Origin: Ostrinia nubilalis
Taxonomy: Eukaryota; Arthropoda; Insecta; Lepidoptera; Crambidae
Direction: 5' to 3'
Length of the DNA: 64,000 bases
Assembly: GCF_963855985.1 (NCBI RefSeq)
Contig: NC_087095.1
Location: forward strand, 17,370,001 to 17,434,000
Shown here: in pieces, positions 11,694 to 23,760 of the stretch
Numbering within the stretch: the first letter of the stretch is position 1
Layout: each line of letters begins with the position of its first letter
Made by a program: the position numbers and the translations under genes
Notes under the pieces: generated by a model
What the model saw: only the letters and a program-made list of their open reading frames with translations
Database searches by the model: none
Told to the model about the DNA's origin: nothing

Positions 11694-12947
11694 CATAGCG
11701 CATGTATAATAATAGACCAAATGAACTTTTATAGATTGTGAAAGAGAAGATAAAGATTTTATTATTTTATTAAAATTGCCACGAGGTAGTTTTTCAGTAG
11801 AAACCAGGATTGGATAATCGCTACAGGCAAGTATCAGAACATTTTATAAATATTTTTAATCGATTATATCCTTGTGAATCGTTTTAATAAATTGTCATTT
11901 TACTTTTTCAATTAAAACTTTTTCAATCCCTAGTCTTGTCAAACTGTCATAATGTCAACAAATTATAAATGTCACGTCAGTTGACTCAATTTCAGTCTTC
12001 TGTGCGTTTATTGTATTTTTATTTCAATGAAATAGTGCTAAAGGGTTAGTACTAAAAGTGAAAGCCTTTTTTCAGAAAGAAAACCAATGTGGTGCCCTTA
12101 TTATTCATACTGTTTGAAAGTTACAAGTCAGTGATACAGAGTTGCCGCCATTATAACTCTGTAGTGATACCATACCAAAGAAGAAGTTTTCCTAAACACT
12201 TGTGTTATTTTTATATGTGATCAAATAAAAAGGATTAATTTTACTGCTCAAATGGAATAACTTATCCCAAGAGACCGAATATAAAAAAAAAACCTCTCCA
12301 TAGAAATTATCACCATCACGAGAATGTGAATTTTTTTGAGAATTTGATATTGGTCCTGTAAGAAAAGTAGTTGTATTTCAGTAGTAGAATCAACCCTTCT
12401 TGTTTCATCAGCAAGAGTAACTATAAAAACGCCCTGTAGGTAGGTATTATTAAGCTGAAGAGTTTGTTTAGTGTCAAAGACTGTCACACAGTGTAACATA
12501 AATTGGCATATAATGATAATGAACATAAAAACTTAAATAAATATTTATGTTAATATTTTTTCTATTTATTTATTATCCCAAAGCTTCACAGTGACAGCTG
12601 AAACAGCAATACTGTTGTAAAACTAAACTTAGAACAAACTGTTACAAATATTTTACAAATTAAAATAAAACCGCATGTTGCTTTACTTTCTCGTATAGGT
12701 AATAAATGTAATTAATGGCTAGATTATTAATGTTACTTTGTTACCCTCAATAGTGAGGAGATCTTATAAAATGGTAACCCTGATTTTCATTGTCATTCAA
12801 GTGCTCTTTCTTCGCATAGGCTTCTGTGATTTGGCCAAGGGCCACACACATTGCGATAACATTATGCGACATTGATTTGACAGCAGCGGAGTGAAGTCTT
12901 GCGACTATGCAAAATGATACCCTGTAATCGTAGCGCATATAGACATA
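11694..12947. other. Intergenic DNA, no gene seen
   Basis: AT-rich DNA. A 92-codon minus frame (12248-12526) contains a Phe/Ile-rich run but sits in low-complexity sequence and is probably chance. Confidence 0.4.
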
Positions 12948-13195
12948 GACGGGGCGGGGCACATAGCTCGTAGAGCTGATGGCCGCTGGGGCAGGAAAGT
13001 TCTTGAGTGGCGACCACGAGCCGAAAGACGTAGCGTGGGCAGGCCTCCCACTAGGTGGACCGACGATCTGGTGAAGGTCGCGGGAGGTGCCTGTATGCGA
13101 GCGGTGCAGGATCGGTCTTCGTGGAAATCCTTGGGGGAGGCCTTTGTCCAGCAGTGGACGTCTTTTCGGCTGAAACGAACGAACGAACGTACGTA
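12948..13195 (+). mobile_element. RTE-type ORF2 C-terminus with (GAAC)n tail (subtype a)
   Basis: Reads GHIARRADGRWGRKVLEW, then RPPTRWTDDLVKVAGG, then SSWKSLGEAFVQQW, followed by AACGAACGAACGAACG. It is one of the better-preserved copies but is 5'-truncated and lacks the catalytic RT region. Confidence 0.88.
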
Positions 13196-13383
13196 TTACC
13201 GCTATTTACCAGACATTACTATTTATTGCATACTCGCCGGATTACACGTAGGAGCACGCGCGTTACAGCTTCGGCCTTGCATTATTATAAGATCTTGTTC
13301 CGCCCTTTTTCGAACTTCCTCCGTGAGGATATCCCCGCCGAATTCTATGATGAACCTATCAAAAGTCATATTCTGCAATGTCA

Positions 13384-13518
13384 ACCCACCACAAGGTGGA
13401 CCGACGACCTGATAAAGGTAGCGGGAAGGCGCTGGATGCAGGCCGCTACCAACCGTGCGATGTGGAAGTCATTGGGGGAGGCCTATGTTCAGTAGTGGAC
13501 GTCCTGTGGCTGAAACCG
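13384..13518 (+). mobile_element. RTE-type 3' end (subtype b)
   Basis: Reads RWTDDLIKVAGRRWMQAATN then SLGEAYVQ with an in-frame TAG where QQW is expected. It starts at the same internal position (ACAAGGTGGACCGACGACC) as the copy at 7835. Confidence 0.8.
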
Positions 13519-13910
13519 TGCCAAAGTAATCATATAATTTTGGCACCTTAATAACTATTGCCGTTTTTGTTGTAAAGATCATGCAGCGCTACTTGCGGAT
13601 ATTATTGGAAAGAAAACTATGTGGGCTCTAGATCTGAAGCCGCTTTAACGAACACGAAGTGCTCATACAATGCGGCGTATTTTCTTCCAGTCTTTAGTCA
13701 GGAATTTAGTCGAATTAAAACCCCGGTTGAACGTGATATAGCCGCACTAGAATACGATGCTTTTTTGCATAATCGCAAGACTTCGTTCCGGTGTCGACCG
13801 AATGTTATCATGATGTATGTGGCCCAGGGGTTACTGTAGCCGCTAAGGTTTGAAACTTCTTGCTTAAAATATTGTAGTCTTTGGCATAGACTACGACGGT
13901 AGTCATGGAG

Positions 13911-14237
13911 ATAGGAGTTTGTTATCTCGTGTCAGATGTAAATGGTGAAAAGAAAACTCATGATTCGTGTTATTTTTATGCAATATGTAGGTATTTTATA
14001 AAAGTGGAACCCCGAGTGATCTCCAAAACCCATTCTATTATTATATACGATTCGGCTTCGATATCTATAATACAATAGGAGTTTATTTCATGTGTCAGAT
14101 GACAAGGGTGGAAACAACCTACGATTCATGTTGTTTATTTACGTGCAATATGTGGGCATATTATAAAAGTGGAATGCCGAGTTGTATTTCTAAAACTTGT
14201 TCTATTATTTTATACTATTTGGCTGCGACTCGGCGTG
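13911..14237 (+). repeat. Diverged tandem duplication, ~164-bp unit
   Basis: ATAGGAGTTT recurs at 13911 and 14075, followed in both by TGTCAGATG, then a GCAATATGT block, then TATAAAAGTGGAA and TTCTATTATT. The units are clearly related but diverged. The preceding 13621-13839 open frame has no recognised homology. Confidence 0.6.
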
Positions 14238-14939
14238 ACGACAATACAAAACATTTTTCGCGAATCGGTGTTCATACATTCACACAATACATTAGACGCC
14301 ATGTTGTCATAAACGACATATTATAAAATCGCTGTGATTTAATATTCTTAATCATTAATTTTATGGCAAGTGTCCATCAGGAATCATTGTTCTTACACAC
14401 AGAATCGTATTATTTCGCTTTCGGGTAGTAATATGTCAAAATTGTTGGTTCTTAGGCAAACAATGTATGGAGAACGAACATTGTCCTTTCATTACGTTTC
14501 AAAGATCGGAAGAGTAGACGATTCCGTCACGGCTTACGATCGCGTTTATTAGAATAAGGCATCAAATTAAAGCCGCGCTGGTTTACGAGCATTCGCAGAG
14601 CGGACTGATGGTAGCGAATAAATAACGGCCGCTGAATACCAATTGAACGTGTGCCACTAAAGTTTACTTTGTCGGAACAAATTAGACTCCCTCGAACGAT
14701 CGCAGATTGTTAAAGTGTGTCACTTTGGGATCAATGGCGTTTTAATCACACAAGTTTAAAAGCAATTCTACCTACTCATTTAACGAAAAATAATTTAATG
14801 TTAACTAATAAATGGTCGCAGAACGTGAGGCAATTAGTTTAGTATTTGATGTAAACGACATTTTATAACAAAATGCATGAGAACGAGGAGGGCCGACCCC
14901 AAATAATGGGAAGAGGCACTGAAAGAAGAAGAAGAAATA
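14238..14939. other. Intergenic DNA, no gene seen
   Basis: Short open frames only. A mixed-composition block at about 14560-14720 (GCCGCGCTGG, GATCGCAGATTG) has no repeat or coding signature. Confidence 0.4.
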
Positions 14940-16518
14940 AAACAAAATGATGAGAGTTTCACTGATACAATTTATAGTACACTTAACCGAGTAACCGAAT
15001 GGTTAGCAGGTATAAACCTAAAAGTAAACTTGGCTAAAACGAAATTGCTGGAATTCAGAAACTATAAGAAGGTCCCACTAGATTTGAACATTGTTATTAA
15101 CGCGACTAAAATTGAGCAGGTATCTGATATCAAATTTTTAGGTATTACCATAGATTCCCATTTGAATTGGAAATCTCACATTGACAATATAAATAGACGA
15201 ATATCTAGTAGCTGTTATGCCATATCGATACTTATAAAGGTGACCTCAATAGAAATTTCAAAGAATGCATATTATGGATACGTCTATCCACTACTGACAT
15301 ACGGAATAATATTCTGGGGCAATTCTGTAAATGTTCAGTCTACATTTATCTTGCAAAAAAAGTGTTTACGAATAATTTATAATATTGGTCCATATGACAC
15401 ATTACGGGTAGTATTTAAGGAATGTAAATATTTGACATTGACGGGTATATACATATTAGAAATTTGTTTATTTGTAAAAGGACATGCACAGTATTTTCAT
15501 AAAAAAGTGACACTAGAAAAAATTTACGGTCACAATACATGTATGACATTTGTATAGAAAAATCATCGAGTTACATCCATGACAAGAGTACTTTTATAAT
15601 GGGAATTAAGATCCCATCAAAAACAATACTTGTCAAAAAAACCAAGTCTCGCAACTCAGTTGTTCTACGGTAAAAAGTTGTGAGATCCATGTAATACCAA
15701 GTCCAGGCCAGGAAATCTTTAACGTTTTACATAAATATATTGACTTGGCCATCGCATGAAAACACGTGTAAATTAAATTATTTAGTGACTTGGTTTTTTT
15801 GACAAGTATTGTTTTTGATGGGATCTCATTTCTTTTTGTATTTTGTAGACAGCAGTTATGTATCTAGAAAACTGGACCGAAATTGAAAAATTTTACTCGA
15901 CTTGGCGGTTGCACTACCGTGCCCCCAAATATCATTTCTTTTTGTATTTTGTAGACAGCAGTTATGTATCTAGAAAACTGGACCGAAATTGAAAAATTTT
16001 ACTCGACTTGGCGGTTGCACTACCGTGCCCCCAAATATTTTAGTTTTTCCTTGATTCATACACCAAACACTACTTATATTCCAAATTTGAAGCTTCTAGG
16101 TCTGCTAGAAGTGCCTTAGAGTTTTGATGATCGGTGAGTCAGTGAGTCAGTCAGTGAGTGACAAAATTAAGTAACTTTGACCCGTTATAATTCTTAAACT
16201 ACTGGTTCAAATTGAATGAAATTTTAAATATACCGTGTCTTTACAATGCCTGCATAGCTAATGAAAATTCAGCCTTCTAGTTTTATCCACAACGAAGTTA
16301 CAGGCGGTCGAAAATGGCCTGAATTGCTTCGAGAAAAGGATGGTACGGCCGTGCCGCTTTTTTGCTCGACTTGGTGGGGGCACTGCCGTGCCCCCAGATT
16401 TTCAATAAGTTGCCTAAAATTATCAAGGCTTTAGAAGGTCCGCAATTTAAAAGAACTCTTAAAGATTGGCTAATAATGAAATGTTTTTATAGTTTAGAAG
16501 AATATTTTAATCATTGTT
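14940..16518 (+). pseudogene. Jockey-like ORF2 (reverse transcriptase C-terminus) split by a Helitron-like insertion
   Basis: The frame from 14940 to 15557 encodes the end of a Jockey-clade RT. Landmarks are LKVNLAKTKLLEFRNY, VSDIKFLGITIDSHLNWKSH and YVYPLLTYGIIFWGNSV, then LQKKCLRIIYNIGP. The catalytic FADD region lies upstream and is absent, so the copy is 5'-truncated. After the premature stop, about 54 bp of related DNA precede a 787-bp foreign insert (15612-16398). The ORF then resumes at 16399 with FNKLPKIIKALEG and TLKDWLIMKCFYSL, ending in a stop near 16518. The insertion therefore postdates the retrotransposon. Element class is from established Jockey ORF2 features; clade-level naming needs a search. 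Confidence 0.85.
15612..16398 (+). mobile_element. Helitron-like element copy B, nested in the Jockey ORF2
   Basis: Same 5' TCCCATCAAAAAC and 3' hairpin-AGA termini, again between host A and T, as copies A and C. The left palindrome arm is intact (15612-15756). The 29-nt loop (15757-15785) is the exact reverse complement of the loop in copies A and C. Only about 38 bp of the right arm remain. Two tandem pseudo-3'-ends and the real terminal hairpin follow. Confidence 0.85.
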
Positions 16519-16603
16519 GAAATTCTAAAATATGGACAACCCACTTAAGTAACATTGTAAATTATATTATTCTCTTTACCTACCTATACTATACGTACAA
16601 CGT

Positions 16604-16649
16604 AAGGGGTCACTTAATTTTAGGGATTGATGGTGAAAACGGGCATTAA
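16604..16649. mobile_element. Half copy of the TATGCCCGTTTTCACC MITE
   Basis: Right arm only: AGGGATTGATGGTGAAAACG followed by GGCATTAA. It matches 8318-8363. Confidence 0.75.
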
Positions 16650-16713
16650 ATTTAGATCATCATTTATGAAGAAGCTCATATCTTTAGTCTATGTTATCAT
16701 TGTGAGAAATAAC

Positions 16714-17235
16714 TATACTCAACATCAAATAAACCGCACCTTCCGTGACGCGAACTTTAACAATTTTCTTCTGACACAATCATGGTGCCCCAACAATATT
16801 GGTGTTATTTGAAAGCCCAATAAATATCCTTAAAGAAAAACACATTTAATTTCTTAATAAATGATTAACATATACAATAAATGTGACTTGAAAAAATACC
16901 TCACTTTGAGCCCACCTATGGGATCAATTAGACCAATTTTTATGGTTATAAAACCAAATAATGATCTCACGTGTCCTCTTTAACAGATGGATAGCGATTA
17001 ATCCCAACTTAACAGTTTTACAGCCATAAAAGTTGGCTCTAGCGTAACTACCTATTTTTTGAAGAAGTGACTCTGGATCCTTCTAAAGACACATTTTTGG
17101 GGTAAAAACCTTTCCTTTAATGAAATGAAGGTCAGAACTAGGCTTTCAAATGGTGCCAATATTGGTGGGAAGTGGGGAAGCATACGTTTGAAAATGCTTG
17201 TCGCGGGAGGTGCGATTTATTTGATGTCGAGTGTA
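16714..17235. mobile_element. Nonautonomous TIR transposon flanked by TA (copy 2)
   Basis: The termini are TACTCAACATCAAATAAACC and, inverted, CACTCGACATCAAATAAATC. The TIR similarity extends for about 90 bp, through CCAACAATATTGG to AAAGCC. TA dinucleotides sit at both outer edges (16714 and 17234), as expected for an IS630/Tc1/mariner-type target. The interior is shared with 43672-44206. There is no transposase. Confidence 0.8.
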
Positions 17236-17807
17236 TTTCAGGAACTTGATTTGTTTGAAAAAATATGTAAAAAATATAAATAAGTTGAAAAAATCGGACT
17301 GCCTAAGGCAAGAATTGAACTCACGACCATCCGCTTGCCGGGTGAAGTGACTGATCTTCAGATGCAACTCTTAACGCTAAAAATTAAATAACAAAGATGT
17401 GAAAGTTTTGTGAAAATGGGGAATTTGTATTTCTATCACTCTGGTCTAAAGAAATGCTGTTAGTAGGTACTATATTTTTAATATTTTAAAGGTAAAAAGG
17501 ACAAAAAATGTATCAACCAAAGCTTGAAAACTGGACATTCATTTTCGAAAGTCCAATCACGGTTCTGTCAGGCGAAATGGGAAAATTATCGTGTTTGTAA
17601 AGAATTGTTAACAAAGCCTCGGCGTGGGAACTAGCCGGTGGCGCCCTCTGTCCTCGCTCGCACAATCCGTTCCTAAATGAGGAGCAAAACTCATAAATAT
17701 TGGGTCGTGTATCAGGCACACGGTAGTTTTGCAGCCAAGTTGTGGTATAGTAAGAATTCAAAAGGAGCCTATTTCAAAAGATGACTCCGACCACCGGAAA
17801 ACAGTAA
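17236..17807. other. Intergenic DNA, no gene seen
   Basis: Short open frames only. A moderately GC-rich patch at 17615-17680 has no motif. Confidence 0.4.
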
Positions 17808-17932
17808 GGCTGATTTGAACCATTTTACTTTAACTTTGACAAACGTCAAATCTGTCTACTGCAAACAAAAAGCACCGGTTATTGTTTTTGTTACGGTTAT
17901 TATACTCGTAATGAGGTGATGTAACTCAGCCT
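17808..17932. mobile_element. MITE with GGCTGAGTTGCACC-type inverted ends
   Basis: GGCTGATTTGAACCATTTTA with ACTTTGACAAACGTCAAA follows an AAGCACCGGTTAT core and ends ATGTAACTCAGCC. Family members are at 6711, 23223, 26280, 35257 (split) and 45649. Confidence 0.8.
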
Positions 17933-18402
17933 AAGTGTAAGAAAGTGTAGGACACACATGCTCCAGGTGTATAAAGTTGAAAATACTAAAGTACGGCCAT
18001 CTAGCAGCGATACGAAACGTCGATACGACTGTCGAGTTGACAATGTATTCTGTCTCTTCCCATCTTGTGTATTTGTCGTAATGTCTCGTTCTCCCGCCAA
18101 AATATGTCAAAGTCAAACGGGTTCGTCAACATTCAGACATAAATTTTAGTATACATAGTTGTTGCAATTCACGAGGGTGAATGTGTTACTTGTCTGTTCT
18201 TATTTTATTATTCCGATATATTTGAGTCTCTATGAAAAAGGGATAGGACAGTTGCCATACACCGGGCACATTGTGAGGCAGAAATGTTATTATTATTCTC
18301 ATTATTTAATTAAATTAATACAATAATTCAAATTCTATCAAAAACAAAATTCAATAAAACAACTAGGTATTTTTTGGTTTGTCAGATATTTTTTAAAACT
18401 AA

Positions 18403-19800
18403 TAGTCCAGTCATTATAGTAAGTTCACCTCGGAATTCGAGATACCCAGCTGTAAGTCTGTAAATACGTGTATATTGACACCCTAAAAGTTGTCTCAAAA
18501 CCTACATATGGTAGGGTGTAAGCAACTATTAAATTTCAAGGTCAACGGTCACAAAAATCGTTTTTTTGCGCTTTTTTTAGAAATATCTCATTTCCTGTGG
18601 GTTTTTTGCTATTTGTATTTATTATCAATATTGTAGAATACTAAATTCTCTACAAATTTTGTTTAAAAACTTTTTTTATACGGTGAACCGTTTTCGAGAT
18701 AGAGGGCGGAGAGCGCGCGGTCACTGCATCACTTCAGGTCTACTTAAGCGGTTTAGATTTTTCATACAAAAGGATTTTCCCGCTAATTCCTGTGGGAATT
18801 TCGGGAATTCCTTGTTGTAACTAAGCTTTGAGTTTACTAAGGTACCTACATGCCAAATTTCAAGCGTCTAACTTCCGTTAAGCGTTTAGATTTTTCATAC
18901 AAAAGGATTTTCCCGCTAATTCCTGTTCCCGTGGGAATTCCTAAGTATACTATAACCTGCCCAGGTGTATGAAGAATAATTGTACCAAGTTTCGTTAAAA
19001 TCCGTCGAGTAGTTTTTGTTTCTATAAGGAACATACAGACGGACATAATTCTATACATGAAATATATTTTCAAAATAACTATCAGGGGGTGATTAGTGAT
19101 CGATACTGATGCCAAAAATGCAACCAGTAAAATTTTTGTCTGTCTGTCTGTCCGTCTGTATGTTCCTTATAGAAACAAAAACTACTCGATGGATTTTAAC
19201 GAAACTTGGTACAATTATTCTTCATACACCTGGGCAGGTTATAGTTTACTTAGGAATTCCCACGGGAACAGGAATTAGCGGGAAAATCCTTTTGTATGAA
19301 AAATCTAAACGCTTAACGGAAGTTAGACGCTTGAAATTTGGCATGTAGGTACCTTAGTAAACTTAAAGCTTATTTACAACAAGTAATTACCGAAATTCCC
19401 ACGGGAATTAGCGGGAAAATCCTTTTGTATGAAAAACCTAAACCGCTTAAGTTGACCTGAAGTGATGCAGTGACCGCGCGCTCTCCGCCCTCTATCTCGA
19501 AAACGGTTCACCGCATAAAAAAAAATTTTAAACAAAATTTGTAGAGAATTTAGTATTCTACAATATTGATAATAAATACAAATAGCAAAAAACCCATAGG
19601 AAATGAGATATTTCCAAAAAAAGCGCAAAAAACCGATTTTTGTGACCTTTGACCTTAAAATTTAATAGTTGCTTACACCCTACCATATGTAGGTTTTGAG
19701 ACAACTTTTAGGGTGTCAATATACAAGTATTTACAGACTTACAGCTGGGTATCTCTAATTCCGAGATTCTTACCTAATTTAAGCTTAAATGACTGGACTA
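18403..19800. repeat. Giant palindrome, ~640-bp arms (foldback-type element containing Helitron-derived sequence)
   Basis: The left arm (18403-19042) and right arm (about 19152-19800) are reverse complements over nearly their whole length, around a spacer of about 110 bp. Outer ends are TAGTCCAGTCATT and AATGACTGGACTA. Landmarks shared by both arms include GCTGTAAGTCTGTAAATAC and GAGGGCGGAGAGCGCGCGG. The inner part matches the Helitron-type repeat at 63340-63876. Mirror-image open frames on the two strands are a consequence of the palindrome and not genes. Confidence 0.88.
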
Positions 19801-20033
19801 TAAAAAATATGTAATCTAACTATTAAAAAGTTAAGCACCCTTGCTATTCGTAATGACCATGACATTGGGTTTGTTTACATTTGGTATCGCTTCTCGTTGA
19901 GCGTACTTTAGTAAAATTTTATTACTTGTATGTCATACACCTGTATGTAAACGTCTTCTTAGAAAATGTAACAATAGTTCTATCGGAGTTGGTTTTATAA
20001 GCACGGGTTTTGTATAATTTTATATTCACGTTA

Positions 20034-20300
20034 TACAGGGTGTTAGGTAAATTGGTATATGAGCCGACACTAGCCCATGTTAACATGGTCATAAAAATGG
20101 TATGGTGAGTCAGAAATTTGATATCATCATTTTATTTTTTTTAATTTTTATACAAAATAAATTTTATAAATTCCGATTTGTATGAAAATTTAAATAATTA
20201 AAATGAAGATATCAATTTTCTGACTTCACCATACCATTTATATGACCATGTTAACATGGGCTAGTGTCGGCTCATATACCCATTTACCTAACACCCTGTA
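20034..20300. mobile_element. Palindromic MITE with TACAGGGTGTTAGGTAAAT ends (copy 1)
   Basis: TACAGGGTGTTAGGTAAAT and GAGCCGACACTAGCCCATG are mirrored at the right edge, which ends ACACCCTGTA. A second copy is at 50297-50565. No coding potential. Confidence 0.85.
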
Positions 20301-23028
20301 TAAAAAATAAAACAATTAAATGTATTTTATGTGGAATTCTTTTTTCAACTTGCCTTGCCTTTATCCTTGTTTGCGGAGATTATTATTACAGGGGAACGAA
20401 ATAACTCATCGCCCATAGGCGCGGAAACATACGTGTATTTACACCTTCTGTCTTCCGCTACAGTTCAGGAATAACGGCCAAATAAGTATGATGTGCCAAA
20501 TATTATATCCATTCAACGTTCAGTGCTTCCGGAAAATTAATTATTATTACTTTTCACACTTTTGTGACTTTTCCGTTGACTGGTACAGAAATAAAATTTG
20601 CTTAGTTTGGGACTGAATGGTCAGTGGAAAAATGTAAAAGGATATTTAACAATATAAAAAGTAAAGAGTTTGAATTTCTACATCGCGTCATCGGCAGAAC
20701 AACTCATGTTGTTTTTGAATCATTTATAATGCAAAATTAATAAAAATAACAAAATAATTGCTGATCTCTCCAAGCTGCGACTTCGTTTACTCGCATAATT
20801 TATCGGGGTAATGTTTCTACGCAGTTAATTGCGAATGTCTTTTGTGGGTTTATCTTCACTAATATGAATAATGATCGCCTGTCGACGCAATGTAGCGAAT
20901 ACATCGACGCGATAGCGGCATTGGCTTTCAGGTAGTTGTAATATCTCATCAATCAATAGTGTTAGCGTTTCGTTAGGCTATGCCTATAGCACATGATTTG
21001 TCCTAGCTTGACGACTTACAAGAAATAAGTAAGTATAAAACATGCCTCTTATAGAAAAAATACCTCTTCTGATATTTCACGTCACAAATACGTAACCATA
21101 AAGTGAGACCGTCTAGATCTTATTCACATTATACTATTGCACCACTTATTTGGCGATGTTTTTTCCCGTGTCCTTGCATTGTTTAATTATATTTTGTTCC
21201 GGTGTCTTCTTTTCAGAATTGGCTTCGCTGCAGTATGGCTGGTAGAGCTCCAGAAGATAAACTGAAAGGATCGTGTAAACATAAATATTTCCGTTACAAA
21301 AATGTATAAGAAACTTATAGTTTGGCCCAAAGGTTGACTGGAGGAGAATGCCGACTGACATTAAGTCCGCCTTGTGTACAGTGGTATGTGCATGTAAGTT
21401 CTAAATATATATTTTTTTTTTAACTTTTAATGATATAAGCACTGCCAATTTTAAGCTCCTAGATTCGCTCACCTAAGCGCGGAAACTTTCAAGTCCTAAG
21501 TTGAGGGTAAGCCCTCGTGAACTTGTAAGCTCATCACAGTATAAACACTTTACAGGCATAATAGATGAGGCTGTTTATAAGTTAGACATAACTTGGGTCC
21601 TTAAGCGCAGACAACTTCGGAACAGACACCGCGAACGGCGGAATTGCCGCGCGCTAATAAAATTATTGTGGTACCTGGCAATTACTGGCTCACCTTTATG
21701 GGTGCTTTTGCGTGTAAATAATAATTATGCAAACAATATTAGAATGTTTCCTCTGTGTTTTAATGCTCTTATAATCTTAAACCTTGAAGAGGATACTCTT
21801 TATCATAGATTACAAGTGATTCTATACAAAGTTACAATACAATTCTTTACAATTTTAGAATCATTTTACATAATTACAATGTAATTACTTTACATACACA
21901 GTCATTTTATGACTTGCGTTAAATAAAGACCTATGTACACAGTGTGGTGGTCTATGCCTATGTATAATTTTTTCTATTTACAATGAAACACAGCAAAAAG
22001 ACCAATGTCTATTATTGGCTATGTCAATACATAGCTTTTTTTGTTTGAGGGAAAAAGTAAATTATGTAGGTAGTCTGTATTTAATACACAGACACGGCAT
22101 TGTTTCAAAGGTCACAGTACTCCAGGTTCACGCCTGAAATTCAATCTAGGAAGGATTTTGAAACGCTTTCATTGTATCTTAAAAGTTATTGTTTTAAAAA
22201 GACTAAAGTCTTCGTGTGCTTAGTATTTTTTACCCGACTGCGCCAGAAGGAAGGTTATTGTACAAATAGATTGTTTTTTTTATGTGATAGGACGCGAACG
22301 AGCAGACGTGCTTGAAGCATGAACAACTATAGTTTTGAGTTTTATACGGCTTTAGGTTAACCTCAAAATTAAACAAAAATCAACCACAGATGGTATCATT
22401 GAGCCCAAAATTATTTTTATCTTACCGTTGGCATTTCCTGAAATTGATGGATTCACATAAACGCCCTTTATTCAAATCATAATCTCGTTCCAAAATGGCG
22501 TTATCGGTATACATTCTCCATCATCGCACATGCCAGTTATAAATTGGGCTCACATTTCAATAAGCATGTCACAGCATAACTCCGCAACGATTTGTGCGTG
22601 CGGCCAGCGCTGTGTGTGTCATAACAGCGCGCTTGGTCGGAGGACAATGCTAATGCTTTGATGTTTGTGACTGTACTGTGTGATATTGTGTCCAAATATG
22701 CGTGTTATTATTGTCAATACGGACAATGTCTTTTTGTAGCTTTTTTCCGGATGTAGACGAAAGTACTGTAACATGGCCACTCACTATAGGCTGTACAGGG
22801 ATTCGTAAAGTTGCACAGCGCGTGCTATGTAAGTAGAGAGCTATGTTCGGTGTTTCTTTTACAAGATCGAAAGAAATGAAAACATCTATAAACGATCTAA
22901 TATCTTTGACCTTTTCCAATGGATTAACTAGCTGACATTGCAATGGGCAGAACACATAGCACGCAGCTGACAGTTTCTGAAAAGGAGACTACGTGCCGGC
23001 AATTTGATTTTGATTTTTTGATTTTGAT
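20301..23028. other. 2.7 kb without a recognised gene
   Basis: A 127-codon frame at 21501-21884 and others show no family motif and drift into AT-rich text. No repeat boundary was detected. Confidence 0.4.
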
Positions 23029-23080
23029 TGGAGGGATCCTTGTTTAGCAGTGAACGTCCTGTGACTGATGACGATGATGT
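23029..23080 (+). mobile_element. RTE 3' terminal stub (subtype b)
   Basis: A degenerate GTTTAGCAGTGAACGTCCTG followed by GACGATGATG matches the subtype b 3' end. It is preceded by (GATTTT)n. Confidence 0.55.
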
Positions 23081-23222
23081 CATGTTATGGTGAAATCGCG
23101 GGCAACCTAGCTTCGATTGAGGCTTTACAAACCAAATTCCAATATCTGCTTTCTTCTTTAACGCTACGAACATTATTTATTCCGCTCGATAAATTGAAAA
23201 GTGAAAAGTAATTACTTACTTA

Positions 23223-23340
23223 GGCTGAGTTGCACCACCTAACTTTGACCGTAACTATAAAGTTAACCGGTGCTTTTTGTATGGAGTTTGACAGATTTTT
23301 GACGTTTGTCAAAGTTAAAGTAAGATGGTGCAACCCAGCC
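23223..23340. mobile_element. Intact MITE with GGCTGAGTTGCACCACC ends
   Basis: Begins GGCTGAGTTGCACCACCTAA and ends GATGGTGCAACCCAGCC. The core is CCGGTGCTTTTTGTATGG. Length 118 bp. Confidence 0.88.
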
Positions 23341-23572
23341 TTAGAGTTGTGTTGCAAAATTGCGCTCGTCCGCCGTCGAGGCATTACAGGGACTGATTAG
23401 TTCGTATCGACGGTAACAAGCGGGCTGCGAAACAATCAAAGTGCAGAGGAGCAGCGGCGAGGTTGTAATCTCCATAACTTTAATTTCGTAACTTTTAACT
23501 AGCGGTTTTTGAAATGGAACAAACTTGTAGTATTAATTACAATGCTGACATGTAATTATACTTGTGATTGCA

Positions 23573-23760
23573 TCGTTCGTTAATTCGTTTCAGCCGAAAG
23601 ACGTCCACTGCTGGACAAAGGCCTCCCCCAAGGATTTCCACAAAGACCGGTCCTGCGCCGCTGGCATCCAGGTACTTCCCGCGACCTTCACCAGATCGTC
23701 GGTCCACCTAGTGGGAGGCCTGCCCACGCTACGTCTTCCAGCTCGTGGTCGCCACTCCAC
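23573..23760 (-). mobile_element. RTE-type 3' end (subtype a), minus strand
   Basis: The minus strand reads GRRSVGRPPTRWTDDLVKV, then DRSLWKSLGEAFVQQWTSFG, with a (GAAC)n remnant at 23573. The 5' end is truncated inside EWRP. Confidence 0.88.

Noticed and set aside
13621..13839. 72-codon frame MGSRSEAALTNTKCSY
   Set aside because: No motif, a non-ATG start (GTG), and surrounding diverged tandem repeats.
18846..19348. Mirror-image ORFs with TKTTRRILTKLGTIILHTPG
   Set aside because: Produced by the palindrome and repeated at 63431. They are repeat sequence, not a gene.
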